The notes under the pieces were generated by a model. It searched no databases. It was not told the origin of the DNA and was given only the letters and a program-made list of their open reading frames with translations. Of a stretch of 64,000 nucleotides of DNA, positions 42,357 to 50,690 are shown piece by piece (within the stretch, counting starts at the first letter, position 1; every line of letters begins with the position of its first letter). The stretch covers positions 1-64,000 of the forward strand of contig NZ_QRCU01000017.1 of the NCBI RefSeq assembly GCF_003369445.1, given 5' to 3'. The DNA comes from Arthrobacter silvisoli. Its GTDB lineage: Bacteria; Actinomycetota; Actinomycetes; Actinomycetales; Micrococcaceae. The translations under genes and the position numbers were made by a program.

Positions 42357-43670
42357 CTAAACATAGCCGTCGACGATCGCGGCGGCGATCTCCTTGTACG
42401 CCCGGCGCGTCTCGGGCCGCAACACGTCCAGGGTGACGAGGTCGCCGTCGGCCACTCCCCTGTCGTGCGGCACGGCAATCAGCTGGCGGCAGATCCCGGA
42501 GAGGTGTTCCTCGATGGCGCTCTTGTCCACCCGGGAGGACACCTCGTCCTTGTCCGTGATGACCACAATCGCGTTGCGGGCCAGGTCCTCGTAACCGTGG
42601 CTGGCGAGCCATTGCAGGGTGCTGCGGGCCCGTTTGGCGCCGCTCACCGCGTACCCGGCGGCGATGATGAGGTTGTCCGCGGACTGCAGGATGCCCTTCA
42701 TGGCGTTGTGGGTGACACCGGTGCCGCAGTCCGTCAGGGCCACGGAATAGTAGCTGGAAATCAGCTGGCGGATCTTCAAGTACTCGGCCGCGGTGAGGGA
42801 GTCCGAAACCTCCGGGTCCTGCTCCCCCGCGATCAGGTGCAGGCGGCCGGCGTGGTGCATGTAGCGGGAGAGCCCGGTCAGGGAGTCGATGCTCTCCAGG
42901 TTGCCGAGCAAGTCGGTGATGGTGCGCGGGGTGGAGCGCTGGTAGATGCCCTCGCCGAGTGCGCGTTCCACGAGGTCGCCGGAGTCCGGGTTGGCGTCGA
43001 TGGCGCACGGCGGATCCCCACGGTATTCGGCCAGGGTCAGGCCCACGCCTACCGTGGTGGAGGTCTTGCCAATGCCGCCCTTGAGGCTCAGGATCGCCGT
43101 GTTGAAGCTGCCCTGCAGCTGCCGGGAGATCCTGCGCGCGAGTTCATCTTCCTGGCGCTGCTTGGCGCTGGGCCCGAGGTTCCAGGCGCCACCGGTGAGC
43201 CGGTAGATGGCCCCGCGGAACCCTCCCACAGGGCGCGGCTTCTGTTCCTTCACGAAGGAACCCGGGGAGCTGATGAAGTCGGGCATCGGCGCCGAGCGCA
43301 GGGCTGTGCGTTCCGCTGAGCGGTCCCCCTGGGTCCCCGGAGCGTCGACGACGGCGGCATCCGGCACTGGGCTGGGATACCCTCCCGCAGTGGTTTCCAC
43401 CGCTGCTGCCACTGGGCTCCCGGCTGCGCCTGCTTCGGGGCCGCTTTCTGCGTCCGAGGCATCGGCTGCGGCGGCTGCCGCTGCCCAGGAACTGCTCTGG
43501 ATCAGGCCGCCCGAGGCGCTTCCCTGGTCCGGGGTGTTTGCGGAGACGATAGGCATGTTTCCTGTCCGGGCATCGTCCTGGGCACGTCGGCGATCGCGGC
43601 GGCTGCGGAACTCTGGCTGCCCTTCGGTAGCAGTGGCTGGGTCGTTGTCGTTCTGCACGGAATCCGCCAT
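42357..43670 (-). CDS. ParA/MinD-like ATPase with disordered N-terminus
   Basis: A 437-residue protein. Residues 1-150 are low-complexity, rich in Ala, Ser, Asp and Gly. The ATPase domain follows, with the deviant Walker A SLKGGIGKTSTTVG, the switch-like CAIDANPDSGDL and a later VALTDCGTGVTHNAM. DNLIIAAGYAVSGAKRARSTLQWL fits MinD/ParA-like and mycobacterial ESX-type ATPases. The deviant lysine is present, but there is no MinE or ParB gene nearby. The ATG at 43670 has GGGGGGAC upstream. Its downstream partner is a diguanylate cyclase, which suggests it may position or control that enzyme. That role is an inference. Confidence 0.78.
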   Translation of the reverse strand: MADSVQNDNDPATATEGQPEFRSRRDRRRAQDDARTGNMPIVSANTPDQGSASGGLIQSSSWAAAAAAADASDAESGPEAGAAGSPVAAAVETTAGGYPSPVPDAAVVDAPGTQGDRSAERTALRSAPMPDFISSPGSFVKEQKPRPVGGFRGAIYRLTGGAWNLGPSAKQRQEDELARRISRQLQGSFNTAILSLKGGIGKTSTTVGVGLTLAEYRGDPPCAIDANPDSGDLVERALGEGIYQRSTPRTITDLLGNLESIDSLTGLSRYMHHAGRLHLIAGEQDPEVSDSLTAAEYLKIRQLISSYYSVALTDCGTGVTHNAMKGILQSADNLIIAAGYAVSGAKRARSTLQWLASHGYEDLARNAIVVITDKDEVSSRVDKSAIEEHLSGICRQLIAVPHDRGVADGDLVTLDVLRPETRRAYKEIAAAIVDGYV

Positions 43671-43866
43671 GGTGTCGTCCCCCCGGACCCGCAACGGCGC
43701 GCGCTGCGGAGCTCGATTGAAATGCATCAAACGCTAAGTCTAAACGCCAGCTGACAACGCTGCAGGTCAAGACCGCCTTCGATGACCGATCCACCCTGCG
43801 CTGTGTGACAAAGCGAACACGCGCAGGAACAAGTCGCGACCCGCTTCCGCGGACCATACTCCCTGC

Positions 43867-45342
43867 ATGAGACCTTCACCACAGTCCCTTGGGCAGCCCA
43901 CACTGACGGCACCGCGGCAGGAGCTGCGGCGCGATGCGCTCGGCGTCGGCGGCATCGTGTTCCTCGTCCTCGCCGCGGTGGCACCGCTGACCGGCATCAT
44001 CGTGATCGCAACCATCGGCATCGCCGTGGGCAACGGCGGCGGCATGCCCGGTTCATTCCTCATTGCCACCGTCATCCTGCTGCTGTTCGCGGTGGGGTAT
44101 GCCCAGATGGCCCGCACCCTGGTCAGCGCCGGCGGCTTCTACGCCTTCGTAGTACGGGGCATGGGCCGGCCCTTCGGCCTCGCCGCCGGCTTCATTGCGA
44201 TGCTGGGCTACAACTGCTTCGTTGCCGGCGCCATCGGGACCTCCGGCTTCTTCACCGCCACGGTCGTCAAGGACCTCACCGGGCTGGACCTTCCCTGGTT
44301 CATGTGGAGCCTGGTCTCCGTTGCCGCCGTCTTCCTGCTCAGCCGCCGCGGCATCGATGTCAGCGCCAAGGTCCTGGGGGTCTGCCTGGTGCTGGAAGTG
44401 TCGATCCTGCTGGTCCTGGACTTCTCGGTGCTGTTCCGCCACGGTTTCGCCCCCGCGGCATTCTCGCCCGAGTTCGTGTTCTCCGGCTCCCTTGGCCTCG
44501 GCCTGCTGTTCGCGGCCAACTGCTTTGTGGGATTCGAAGCCACCGGCCTGTTCGGCGAAGAAGCCAAGGATCCGCGCCGCACCATCCCGAAGGCCACCTA
44601 CCTGTCCATCCTCTTCATCGGTGCCTTCGCGGCCTTCACCAGCTGGGCGATCGTCAGCGCACTCGGGGTTGAACAGGCGCAGGGAACGGCCCTGGAACAC
44701 CTGGCCACCGGGGACCTTGTCTTCGCGATTTCCACCGAATACCTCGGCGACTTCCTCACCAAGACCATGATGGTGCTGCTGCTTGTCTCGCTCTTCGCGG
44801 CACTGCTGGCGCTGCACAACTCGGCGTCCCGGTACATCTACGCCTTCGGACGCGTGGGCGTCCTTCCGCCCGCCCTCGGCCGGACCCGTCCGGGCAGCGG
44901 CGCCCCGCAGAACGCCAGCCTGGCCCAGCTCGCCTTCGGCACGGGCATTGCCTTCATCTTCTGGATCGCCAAGCTCGACCCGATCACGGCACTCACGGCG
45001 TCCATGACGGGCTTCGGAACCCTCGGGATCCTGAGCCTGCAGCTCCTGGCTGCGGTGGCCGTCGTCGTGCATTTCCGGCGCCAGCGGGATCCGCGGCTCT
45101 GGCGGACGCTGGTTGCTCCGGGTCTAGGGGCGGTGGGGCTGGCCTTGATCGTCGGGTTGGCGGTCTCGAACTTCCCGGCGCTGGCCGGTTCGGACAACCC
45201 CGTCATCGGCGCCCTGCCGTGGCTGCTGCTGCTCGCGGTGGTCGCCGGCGTGGCCACGGCGGCGTGGCTGAAGTCCCGGCGGCCGGCAGTCCATGAGGGG
45301 CTGAGCCGGGACATGGAGCGCTTCGACCAGGAACGCGCGTAG
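43867..45342 (+). CDS. APC-family amino-acid permease
   Basis: A 491-residue transporter with 12 predicted helices. The first core helix reads VFLVLAAVAPLTGIIVIA, near residues 34-51. ANCFVGFEATGLFGEEAKDPRRTIP is the family block at helix 6 and its following loop, and LALHNSASRYIYAFGRVGVLP is the helix 8 region. It belongs to the general amino-acid or amine uptake group; substrate unknown. The ATG at 43867 lacks a strong ribosome binding site. The hairpin at 45362-45386 closes the gene. Confidence 0.88.
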   Translation: MRPSPQSLGQPTLTAPRQELRRDALGVGGIVFLVLAAVAPLTGIIVIATIGIAVGNGGGMPGSFLIATVILLLFAVGYAQMARTLVSAGGFYAFVVRGMGRPFGLAAGFIAMLGYNCFVAGAIGTSGFFTATVVKDLTGLDLPWFMWSLVSVAAVFLLSRRGIDVSAKVLGVCLVLEVSILLVLDFSVLFRHGFAPAAFSPEFVFSGSLGLGLLFAANCFVGFEATGLFGEEAKDPRRTIPKATYLSILFIGAFAAFTSWAIVSALGVEQAQGTALEHLATGDLVFAISTEYLGDFLTKTMMVLLLVSLFAALLALHNSASRYIYAFGRVGVLPPALGRTRPGSGAPQNASLAQLAFGTGIAFIFWIAKLDPITALTASMTGFGTLGILSLQLLAAVAVVVHFRRQRDPRLWRTLVAPGLGAVGLALIVGLAVSNFPALAGSDNPVIGALPWLLLLAVVAGVATAAWLKSRRPAVHEGLSRDMERFDQERA

Positions 45343-45361
45343 CGGGGCCTGCACTCTTCAC

Positions 45362-45386
45362 AGCCGGGTCCCACAGGGGCCCGGCT
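45362..45386. terminator. Bidirectional terminator between permease and hydrolase genes
   Basis: AGCCGGGTCCC (45362-45372) pairs with the complement ending at 45386, with a 3- to 4-base loop. It starts 20 bases after the permease stop and touches the stop of the convergent hydrolase gene. Confidence 0.6.
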
Positions 45387-46195
45387 CAGGCCTGCGTTTC
45401 CTGGAGCCGCTTGATGAACCAGCGCGACTGCTCCGGACCGTACGGCAGCACCGGGATCGCCTTGGTGGCATCGGTGGGCATGTCCCGGATGGACTGCCGG
45501 GCCTGGCGCACCGCGGTGGTCATGGTGTCGGCCAGGGTCTTGACGAACTGGTCGCTGCAGGGTTTCCCGTGTCCGGGAATCAGGAATTCATAGCGGTGGC
45601 GCAGGGCCGAGATGTGCCGCAGAACGTCCGCCCACTCTTCCGGGTAGGAATCCTCGAAGGAAGGGTGGGCGCCCTGCTCCACGAGGTCGCCCGTGAAAAG
45701 GGTGCTGGGGGTGCCCACCAGGAGGTCGCCGTCGGTGTGGCCGCGGCCCAGATAGAACAGGGTGACAGTCAGTCCGCCCAGGTCCACCAATACCGGCTGG
45801 TCCTTGACGATGGCGTTCGGAATGACGATCTCCGCCGCTTCGCCGGTTCCGGCGGCCATTTCCGGTTCGATGTCCGCCACCAGGCGGCGCTGGTGGTCGC
45901 CGTCGTCGTCGATCGTTGCGGCGCAGTTGACGTGTGCCCAGAACTCGGTGGCACCGTCGTCGGCGAACACCGCGTTGCCGAAATAGTGGTCGTAATGGGC
46001 GTGGGTGTTGACCACCACCAGTGGCAGCTCCGTCTTTTCGCGGACGGCGGCCAGGATCTCCCGGCCCTGCCGCGGACCGCAGCCGGTATCGATCACCATG
46101 GCCCGTTCCTGTCCCACCACCAGGCCCGTGTTCAGCAACCGCCCAGGGGTTTCCAGCACATAGTTATCCGGGCCTACTTCGAGCCAAGCTGACAT
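45386..46195 (-). CDS. Metallo-beta-lactamase-fold hydrolase
   Basis: A 269-residue zinc hydrolase. The metal site is NTHAHYDHYFGN (HxHxDH), then GRGHTDGDLLVGTPSTLFTGDL with the later histidine and bridging aspartate, and FLIPGHGKPC with the last histidine. Substrates in this superfamily range from glyoxalase thioesters to lactams, and nothing here decides. There is no signal peptide. GGAGACGAA stands before the ATG. It is divergent from the FAD/Rieske gene across 243 bases. Confidence 0.86.
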   Translation of the reverse strand: MSAWLEVGPDNYVLETPGRLLNTGLVVGQERAMVIDTGCGPRQGREILAAVREKTELPLVVVNTHAHYDHYFGNAVFADDGATEFWAHVNCAATIDDDGDHQRRLVADIEPEMAAGTGEAAEIVIPNAIVKDQPVLVDLGGLTVTLFYLGRGHTDGDLLVGTPSTLFTGDLVEQGAHPSFEDSYPEEWADVLRHISALRHRYEFLIPGHGKPCSDQFVKTLADTMTTAVRQARQSIRDMPTDATKAIPVLPYGPEQSRWFIKRLQETQA

Positions 46196-46438
46196 TTCGT
46201 CTCCGTATCCAGACGCATTCCGGCGGTGTTCAGGCCTCGATTCTACCCACGCAGCGGTGGCGGATCCGGCAGGTTGCCCGCCGCGTCAAGCCGGGTCTGC
46301 CGGAAACCCGCACGCCCCCGACGGCGGCGTGGAACCCCTTGTTTCGTGCCCCGCCGTCTGCTTCCCTGAAGGTGTGCCGGGCCGCCGACGGACCACCTCA
46401 GGCGTGGTTGCCCCGGGCCGGCGGAAGGGGCTTCTGCC

Positions 46439-47950
46439 ATGGATTCCTTGTGGCTTCAGAACAGCACCAGGATCGACAGCGACCAGTTCACTCCCGGGAA
46501 CACCTATGATGTGGTCGTTGCGGGCGCGGGGATCACCGGCCTGGCCACCGCCGTGATGCTTGCCCAGGCTGGTTCCACCGTCCTCGTGCTTGAAGGGCGC
46601 CACGTCGGGGCGGCGGCCACGGGAAACACCACGGCCAAGCTGAGCCTGCTGCAAGGCACGGTGCTGTCCGGGCTGCGGAGCATGTATTCGATCCGGCAGG
46701 TCCACGCCTACGTGGATGCGAACCGGGCCGCCCAGGAATGGCTGCTGGGTTACCTCGAAGGGCGCGGCGTGCCGTTCCAGTACCGCGACGCCTACACCTT
46801 CGCCACCACCGCCGCGGGAGCGGAGAAGCTGCGCACCGAACTGGAGGTGTCCCTGGCGGCCGGTCTTCAGGTGGAGGCGACCCGCGAAACGGGGCTTCCG
46901 TTCGACGTCGAAAACGCTTTGCGCCTTCCACGCCAGGCCCAGTTCAACCCGATGGACGTCCTCAGGGCGTTGGCTGCGGATGTCCGGGCGGCCGGCGGAA
47001 GCATCGTCGAAGGGGTGCGGCTCATGAACGTCCGCGCTGGCAATCCCCTCACCGTGGTCACGCGCCGCGGCGACGTCCGCGCCGGAACCGTGGTCCTGGC
47101 CACTGGCACGCCGGTCTTGAACCGCGGCCTCTACTTTGCCAAGCTTCGGCCCAACCGCTCCTATGCCGCCGCGCTGCGGCTCCCGGACGGGGTCACCCCG
47201 CCGCCGGGAATGTACCTGTCGGCCGAGCCGCCGACCCGTTCGATCCGCGACTTCCCGGCGCCGGGCAGCGAAGGTCCGGGCGGCTCCCTCCTGCTGGTGG
47301 GCGGCTTCGGGCACCCGGGCGGGCGGGCGCCGTCGCCCAAGGCCAAGCTGGACCAGCTCGTGGCCTGGGCGCAAGGGCACTACCCCGGCGCCGAGTTGAC
47401 GCACACGTGGTCCGCACAGGACTATCAGGCGATCAACCTCATGCCGTTCTTCGGCAAGCTGCCCCGGGGACGCGGCCGGATCCTCTTCGGCACCGGCTAC
47501 AACAAATGGGGCATGACCAACGGCGTGGCCGCGGCCCTGGACATCGTCTCCGACATCACAGGCAGCCCGCAGAACTCCTGGGCGCGCACCATCCACTACC
47601 GCACCACCGGGCCCCGGGGCACGTCCTCGGCGGTGTCGTTCAACCTGGACACCCAGCTGCAGAACGTGCGCGACAACGCCGCGCTGAAGAAGAAGCCCGA
47701 AATCACGGAGGAGACCACTCCCGCGGAGGGCACCGGCGTCACCGGGTTGTTCCATGGCAAGCCCGCCGCGGTCTGCACGGTGGACGGAGTCACCTGCCGT
47801 TTGTCCGCGCACTGCGCTCACCTGGGCGGCATCCTGCACTGGAATGACGCCGAAAAGTCCTGGGATTGCCCGCTGCACGGTTCACGCTACTCGGCCTCGG
47901 GCAAGCTCCTGGAGGGCCCGGCCACGCACAACCTGCTCAAGCTGCAATAG
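46439..47950 (+). CDS. FAD-dependent oxidoreductase fused to a Rieske 2Fe-2S domain
   Basis: A 503-residue two-domain protein. The N-terminal part is a D-amino-acid-oxidase-like flavoprotein: DVVVAGAGITGLATAVMLAQAG binds FAD, in pieces, and VGAAATGNTTAKLSLLQG follows. The C-terminal 80 residues are a Rieske domain with CRLSAHCAHLGGILHWN and WDCPLHGSRYSASG, giving the Cys-x-His / Cys-x2-His ligand set. The fusion lets electrons pass from the flavin to the iron-sulfur cluster or the reverse. Close relatives act on amines or are of unknown function; the substrate here is unknown. GGAAGGGG precedes the ATG. Confidence 0.88.
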   Translation: MDSLWLQNSTRIDSDQFTPGNTYDVVVAGAGITGLATAVMLAQAGSTVLVLEGRHVGAAATGNTTAKLSLLQGTVLSGLRSMYSIRQVHAYVDANRAAQEWLLGYLEGRGVPFQYRDAYTFATTAAGAEKLRTELEVSLAAGLQVEATRETGLPFDVENALRLPRQAQFNPMDVLRALAADVRAAGGSIVEGVRLMNVRAGNPLTVVTRRGDVRAGTVVLATGTPVLNRGLYFAKLRPNRSYAAALRLPDGVTPPPGMYLSAEPPTRSIRDFPAPGSEGPGGSLLLVGGFGHPGGRAPSPKAKLDQLVAWAQGHYPGAELTHTWSAQDYQAINLMPFFGKLPRGRGRILFGTGYNKWGMTNGVAAALDIVSDITGSPQNSWARTIHYRTTGPRGTSSAVSFNLDTQLQNVRDNAALKKKPEITEETTPAEGTGVTGLFHGKPAAVCTVDGVTCRLSAHCAHLGGILHWNDAEKSWDCPLHGSRYSASGKLLEGPATHNLLKLQ

Positions 47951-47970
47951 CGGAGCGAAGCGGCGTTCCC

Positions 47971-48058
47971 GCCCGCTTGCTTTTGCCAACACCGGCGCGT
48001 CTGCCACGACACGCCGCTGTCCGGCGCCGGTTCAGGGTGACCTGGAAAGCAAGCGGGC
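47971..48058. terminator. Bidirectional terminator between FAD/Rieske and E2 genes
   Basis: GCCCGCTTGCTTT (47971-47983) pairs with AAAGCAAGCGGGC (48046-48058). The interior (ACCGGCGC and GGCGCCGGT) pairs again. It lies between convergent genes, 20 bases after one stop and 38 bases from the other. Confidence 0.7.
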
Positions 48059-48096
48059 AGGAGCGTCAGAAGCCGTTCCTCCCGCCGGCCTCTGCC

Positions 48097-49563
48097 CTAG
48101 AGGTCCGAGAGCACGGCTCCAGGGTTCTCGATGGCGTCCGCCACGTAGCGGAGGAAACCGGCCGCAGTTTCGCCGTCGCACACCCGGTGGTCGAAGGCGA
48201 GGGTCAGTTCGGTGACTTTGCGGACCGCGAGCTGGCCGTCCACCACCCACGGCTTGTCGATGATCCGGCCGAGCCCCAGCATCGCTACTTCGGGGTAGTT
48301 GATGATCGCGGCGGACCCGTCTACGCCGAACACGCCGTAGTTGTTCAGGGTGAACGTTCCGCTGCCCAGTTCCGCCGGGGTGGCTTTACCGTCGCGAGCG
48401 ACTGCGGTCAGGCGGCGGATCTCGGCGTCCAGTCCGCGGGCGCTGAGCTTCTCCGCACTGCGGACAGAGGGAACGACGAGGCCGCGGTCGGTCTGGGCGG
48501 CGAAGCCAAGGTTGATGCCGTCGAAGGCCACCATCTCCTGGCTGCCATCCGGCAGTGTTTCGAAGCGTGTGTTCAGCTCCGGGTACTTCTTCAGCCCGGC
48601 GGTGACGAAGCGGGCGATGAACGCGAGCAGGCCAGGCACGTGCTGGTCCCCCGCCTTCTTCAACCCGGCCCGCAGTTCCAACAGCGCGGTGGCATCCACA
48701 TCCACCCATACCGTGGCTTCGGGGATTTCGGAGCGGCTGCGGGCCATGTTCGCGGCCACGGCCTTGCGCACCCCGCGGACCGCCGACCGCGAAGCCACGG
48801 CCAGCCCGGTCCGCGAATCCAGGGAGCCGGCAGGCGCCTCCGCAGCAGCAGGTGCCGGTGGGGCCTTGCGTGGCTCCGCGATCGCAGCCTCCACGTCGCG
48901 CCGCAAGATCAGCCCGCTCTCCCCCGAGCCAGGAACGCTCTCCAGCGAAACCCCATGGTCCCGGGCCATCTTCCGCACCAGCGGCGAAATCACGGCAGAA
49001 AGCTTCCCAGGAACCCGCGACGCCGCGGGCAAGGACAGTTCAGTGACGGACGTTTCAGGCGCAGAAACGACGACGGCGGCCGGAGCCTTCCGCGGCCGCG
49101 TCCGACGCGCCTCACCCCCGCCGGACGTCCCGTAGCCAATAAGCACATTCCCCGACCCGGCCCGTTCCTCGGTGCGGTAAGTTTCGGCAGCGGCGGACGA
49201 AGAACCGCCGGACGGCGAGTCGACGGCGCCAGCCGGAGCGGATGATGCCGCCCCGGCAGTGGCATCGGAACCGGATGCACCTTCGGAGGCGCCGGAACCA
49301 CCAGGAGCAGAGATCCCCACAGGAGCCACCGAGATCAGCGGCTTCCCGACGTCGAGCGTCTGGCCGGGTTCGCCGTGCAGCACGGCCACGGTGCCGGCGT
49401 ACGGGGACGGCACTTCGACGACGGACTTGGCGGTCTCCACCTCGGCAATCGGCTGGTCCACGCGGATTTCGTCGCCCACGGCCACGAGCCAGCTGAGGAG
49501 TTCGGCTTCGGTGAGGCCTTCGCCGAGGTCCGGAAGGCGGAAGACTTGCAGTTCGGCGGTCAT
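48097..49563 (-). CDS. Branched-chain 2-oxoacid dehydrogenase E2 (dihydrolipoyl acyltransferase)
   Basis: The 488-residue E2 core transfers acyl groups to CoA. One lipoyl domain is at the N-terminus (VETAKSVVEVPSPYAG; lysine of TAK is lipoylated). A Ser/Ala/Pro linker follows, then the peripheral subunit-binding domain ISPLVRKMARDHGVSLESVPGSGESGLILRRDV, in pieces. The C-terminal catalytic domain has FDHRVCDGETAAGFLRYV with the active histidine. The ATG at 49563 follows the E1 beta gene by two bases, with GGGAGA upstream. No E3 (dihydrolipoamide dehydrogenase) gene is in the operon. Confidence 0.92.
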   Translation of the reverse strand: MTAELQVFRLPDLGEGLTEAELLSWLVAVGDEIRVDQPIAEVETAKSVVEVPSPYAGTVAVLHGEPGQTLDVGKPLISVAPVGISAPGGSGASEGASGSDATAGAASSAPAGAVDSPSGGSSSAAAETYRTEERAGSGNVLIGYGTSGGGEARRTRPRKAPAAVVVSAPETSVTELSLPAASRVPGKLSAVISPLVRKMARDHGVSLESVPGSGESGLILRRDVEAAIAEPRKAPPAPAAAEAPAGSLDSRTGLAVASRSAVRGVRKAVAANMARSRSEIPEATVWVDVDATALLELRAGLKKAGDQHVPGLLAFIARFVTAGLKKYPELNTRFETLPDGSQEMVAFDGINLGFAAQTDRGLVVPSVRSAEKLSARGLDAEIRRLTAVARDGKATPAELGSGTFTLNNYGVFGVDGSAAIINYPEVAMLGLGRIIDKPWVVDGQLAVRKVTELTLAFDHRVCDGETAAGFLRYVADAIENPGAVLSDL

Positions 49564-49565
49564 GG

Positions 49566-50690
49566 TCAGTTCTCCCATTGCAGATCGTCGACGGCGTCGA
49601 GGATACGGTCGACGCTTGGCAGGTAGTAGTGCTCCAGCTTCGGGGCGGGGTACGGCACGTCGAAGCCGGTGACCCGGCGGATGGGGGCGGCCAGGTGGTG
49701 GAAGCAGCGTTCCTGGACCCGGGCCACGATCTCCGAGGCGACGGACGCGAAACCGTGCGCTTCGGCGATCACCACGGCGCGGCCGGTCTTGCGCACTGAC
49801 GCGGAGACCGTCTCGTCGTCGAACGGCACGATGGTGCGCACGTCGATCACTTCGAGGGAGCGGCCTTCCTCGGCTGCCACCGCGGCGGCTGCGAGCGCGG
49901 TGGGGACGGAAGGTCCATAGGCGATCAGGGTGGCGTCGGTTCCGGAACGGGCGACGGCGGCCCGCCCCTCGCTGCTGGTTCCTGCGGCGCGGTGGGCGGC
50001 GTGCTCGGCGGCGAGCGCTTCGAGGTCCACCTGGTCCTTGGACCAGTAGAGCTTCTTGGGCTCCATGAACATGACGGGGTCGTCGGAGTCGATCGCTTCG
50101 CGCAGCATCCGGTAGCCGTCGGCCACGGTGGCCGGGGTGAAGACCTTCAGGCCTGCGGTGTGGGCGTAGTAGGACTCGGAGGAGTCGCAGTGGTGCTCCA
50201 CACCTCCGATCCCGCCCGCGTAGGGCACCCGGATGACCATGGGCAGCTTGAGGGCGCCGCGGGTGCGGTTGTGCATCTTGGCCACGTGGCTGACGATCTG
50301 TTCGAAGGCCGGGTAGGCGAAGGCGTCGAACTGCATTTCGATGACGGGACGCATGCCGTTCATGGCCATGCCCACGGCCATGCCGACGATCCCGGATTCG
50401 GCCAGCGGGGTGTCGAAGCAGCGCTGTTCGCCGAAGGTGTCCATCAGGCCGTCGGTGATGCGGAAGACGCCGCCCAGGCGGCCGACGTCCTCGCCGAAAA
50501 CCAGCACCGAGGCGTCGTCGCGCATCGCGTCGGCCATGGCGGTGTTGAGGGCCTTAGCCATGGTGACGCTTGGGGGTGCAGTGCTTTCCCGACGCGACGC
50601 GGTTTCGGCGGCCGCGGCAGCGCTGGCTGCGGCCCGGGCGGTGGCGGCGCTGACGTTGCCGTTCGCTTCCGAGGAGGTGGTGATGGTCAT
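49566..50690 (-). CDS. 2-Oxoacid dehydrogenase E1 component, beta subunit
   Basis: A 374-residue subunit that, with E1 alpha, decarboxylates branched-chain 2-oxoacids (from Leu, Ile, Val). Motifs: ALNTAMADAMRDDASVLVFGEDVGRLGG, CFDTPLAESGIVGMAVGMAMNG, QFDAFAYPAFEQIVSHVAKMHNRT, VIDVRTIVPFDDETV and GFDVPYPAPKLEHYYLP. The first 40 residues are an Ala/Ser-rich extension not seen in the typical family. The ATG overlaps the E1 alpha stop by four bases. Pyruvate is an alternative substrate, but actinobacterial pyruvate complexes usually use a single-chain E1. Confidence 0.92.
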   Translation of the reverse strand: MTITTSSEANGNVSAATARAAASAAAAAETASRRESTAPPSVTMAKALNTAMADAMRDDASVLVFGEDVGRLGGVFRITDGLMDTFGEQRCFDTPLAESGIVGMAVGMAMNGMRPVIEMQFDAFAYPAFEQIVSHVAKMHNRTRGALKLPMVIRVPYAGGIGGVEHHCDSSESYYAHTAGLKVFTPATVADGYRMLREAIDSDDPVMFMEPKKLYWSKDQVDLEALAAEHAAHRAAGTSSEGRAAVARSGTDATLIAYGPSVPTALAAAAVAAEEGRSLEVIDVRTIVPFDDETVSASVRKTGRAVVIAEAHGFASVASEIVARVQERCFHHLAAPIRRVTGFDVPYPAPKLEHYYLPSVDRILDAVDDLQWEN

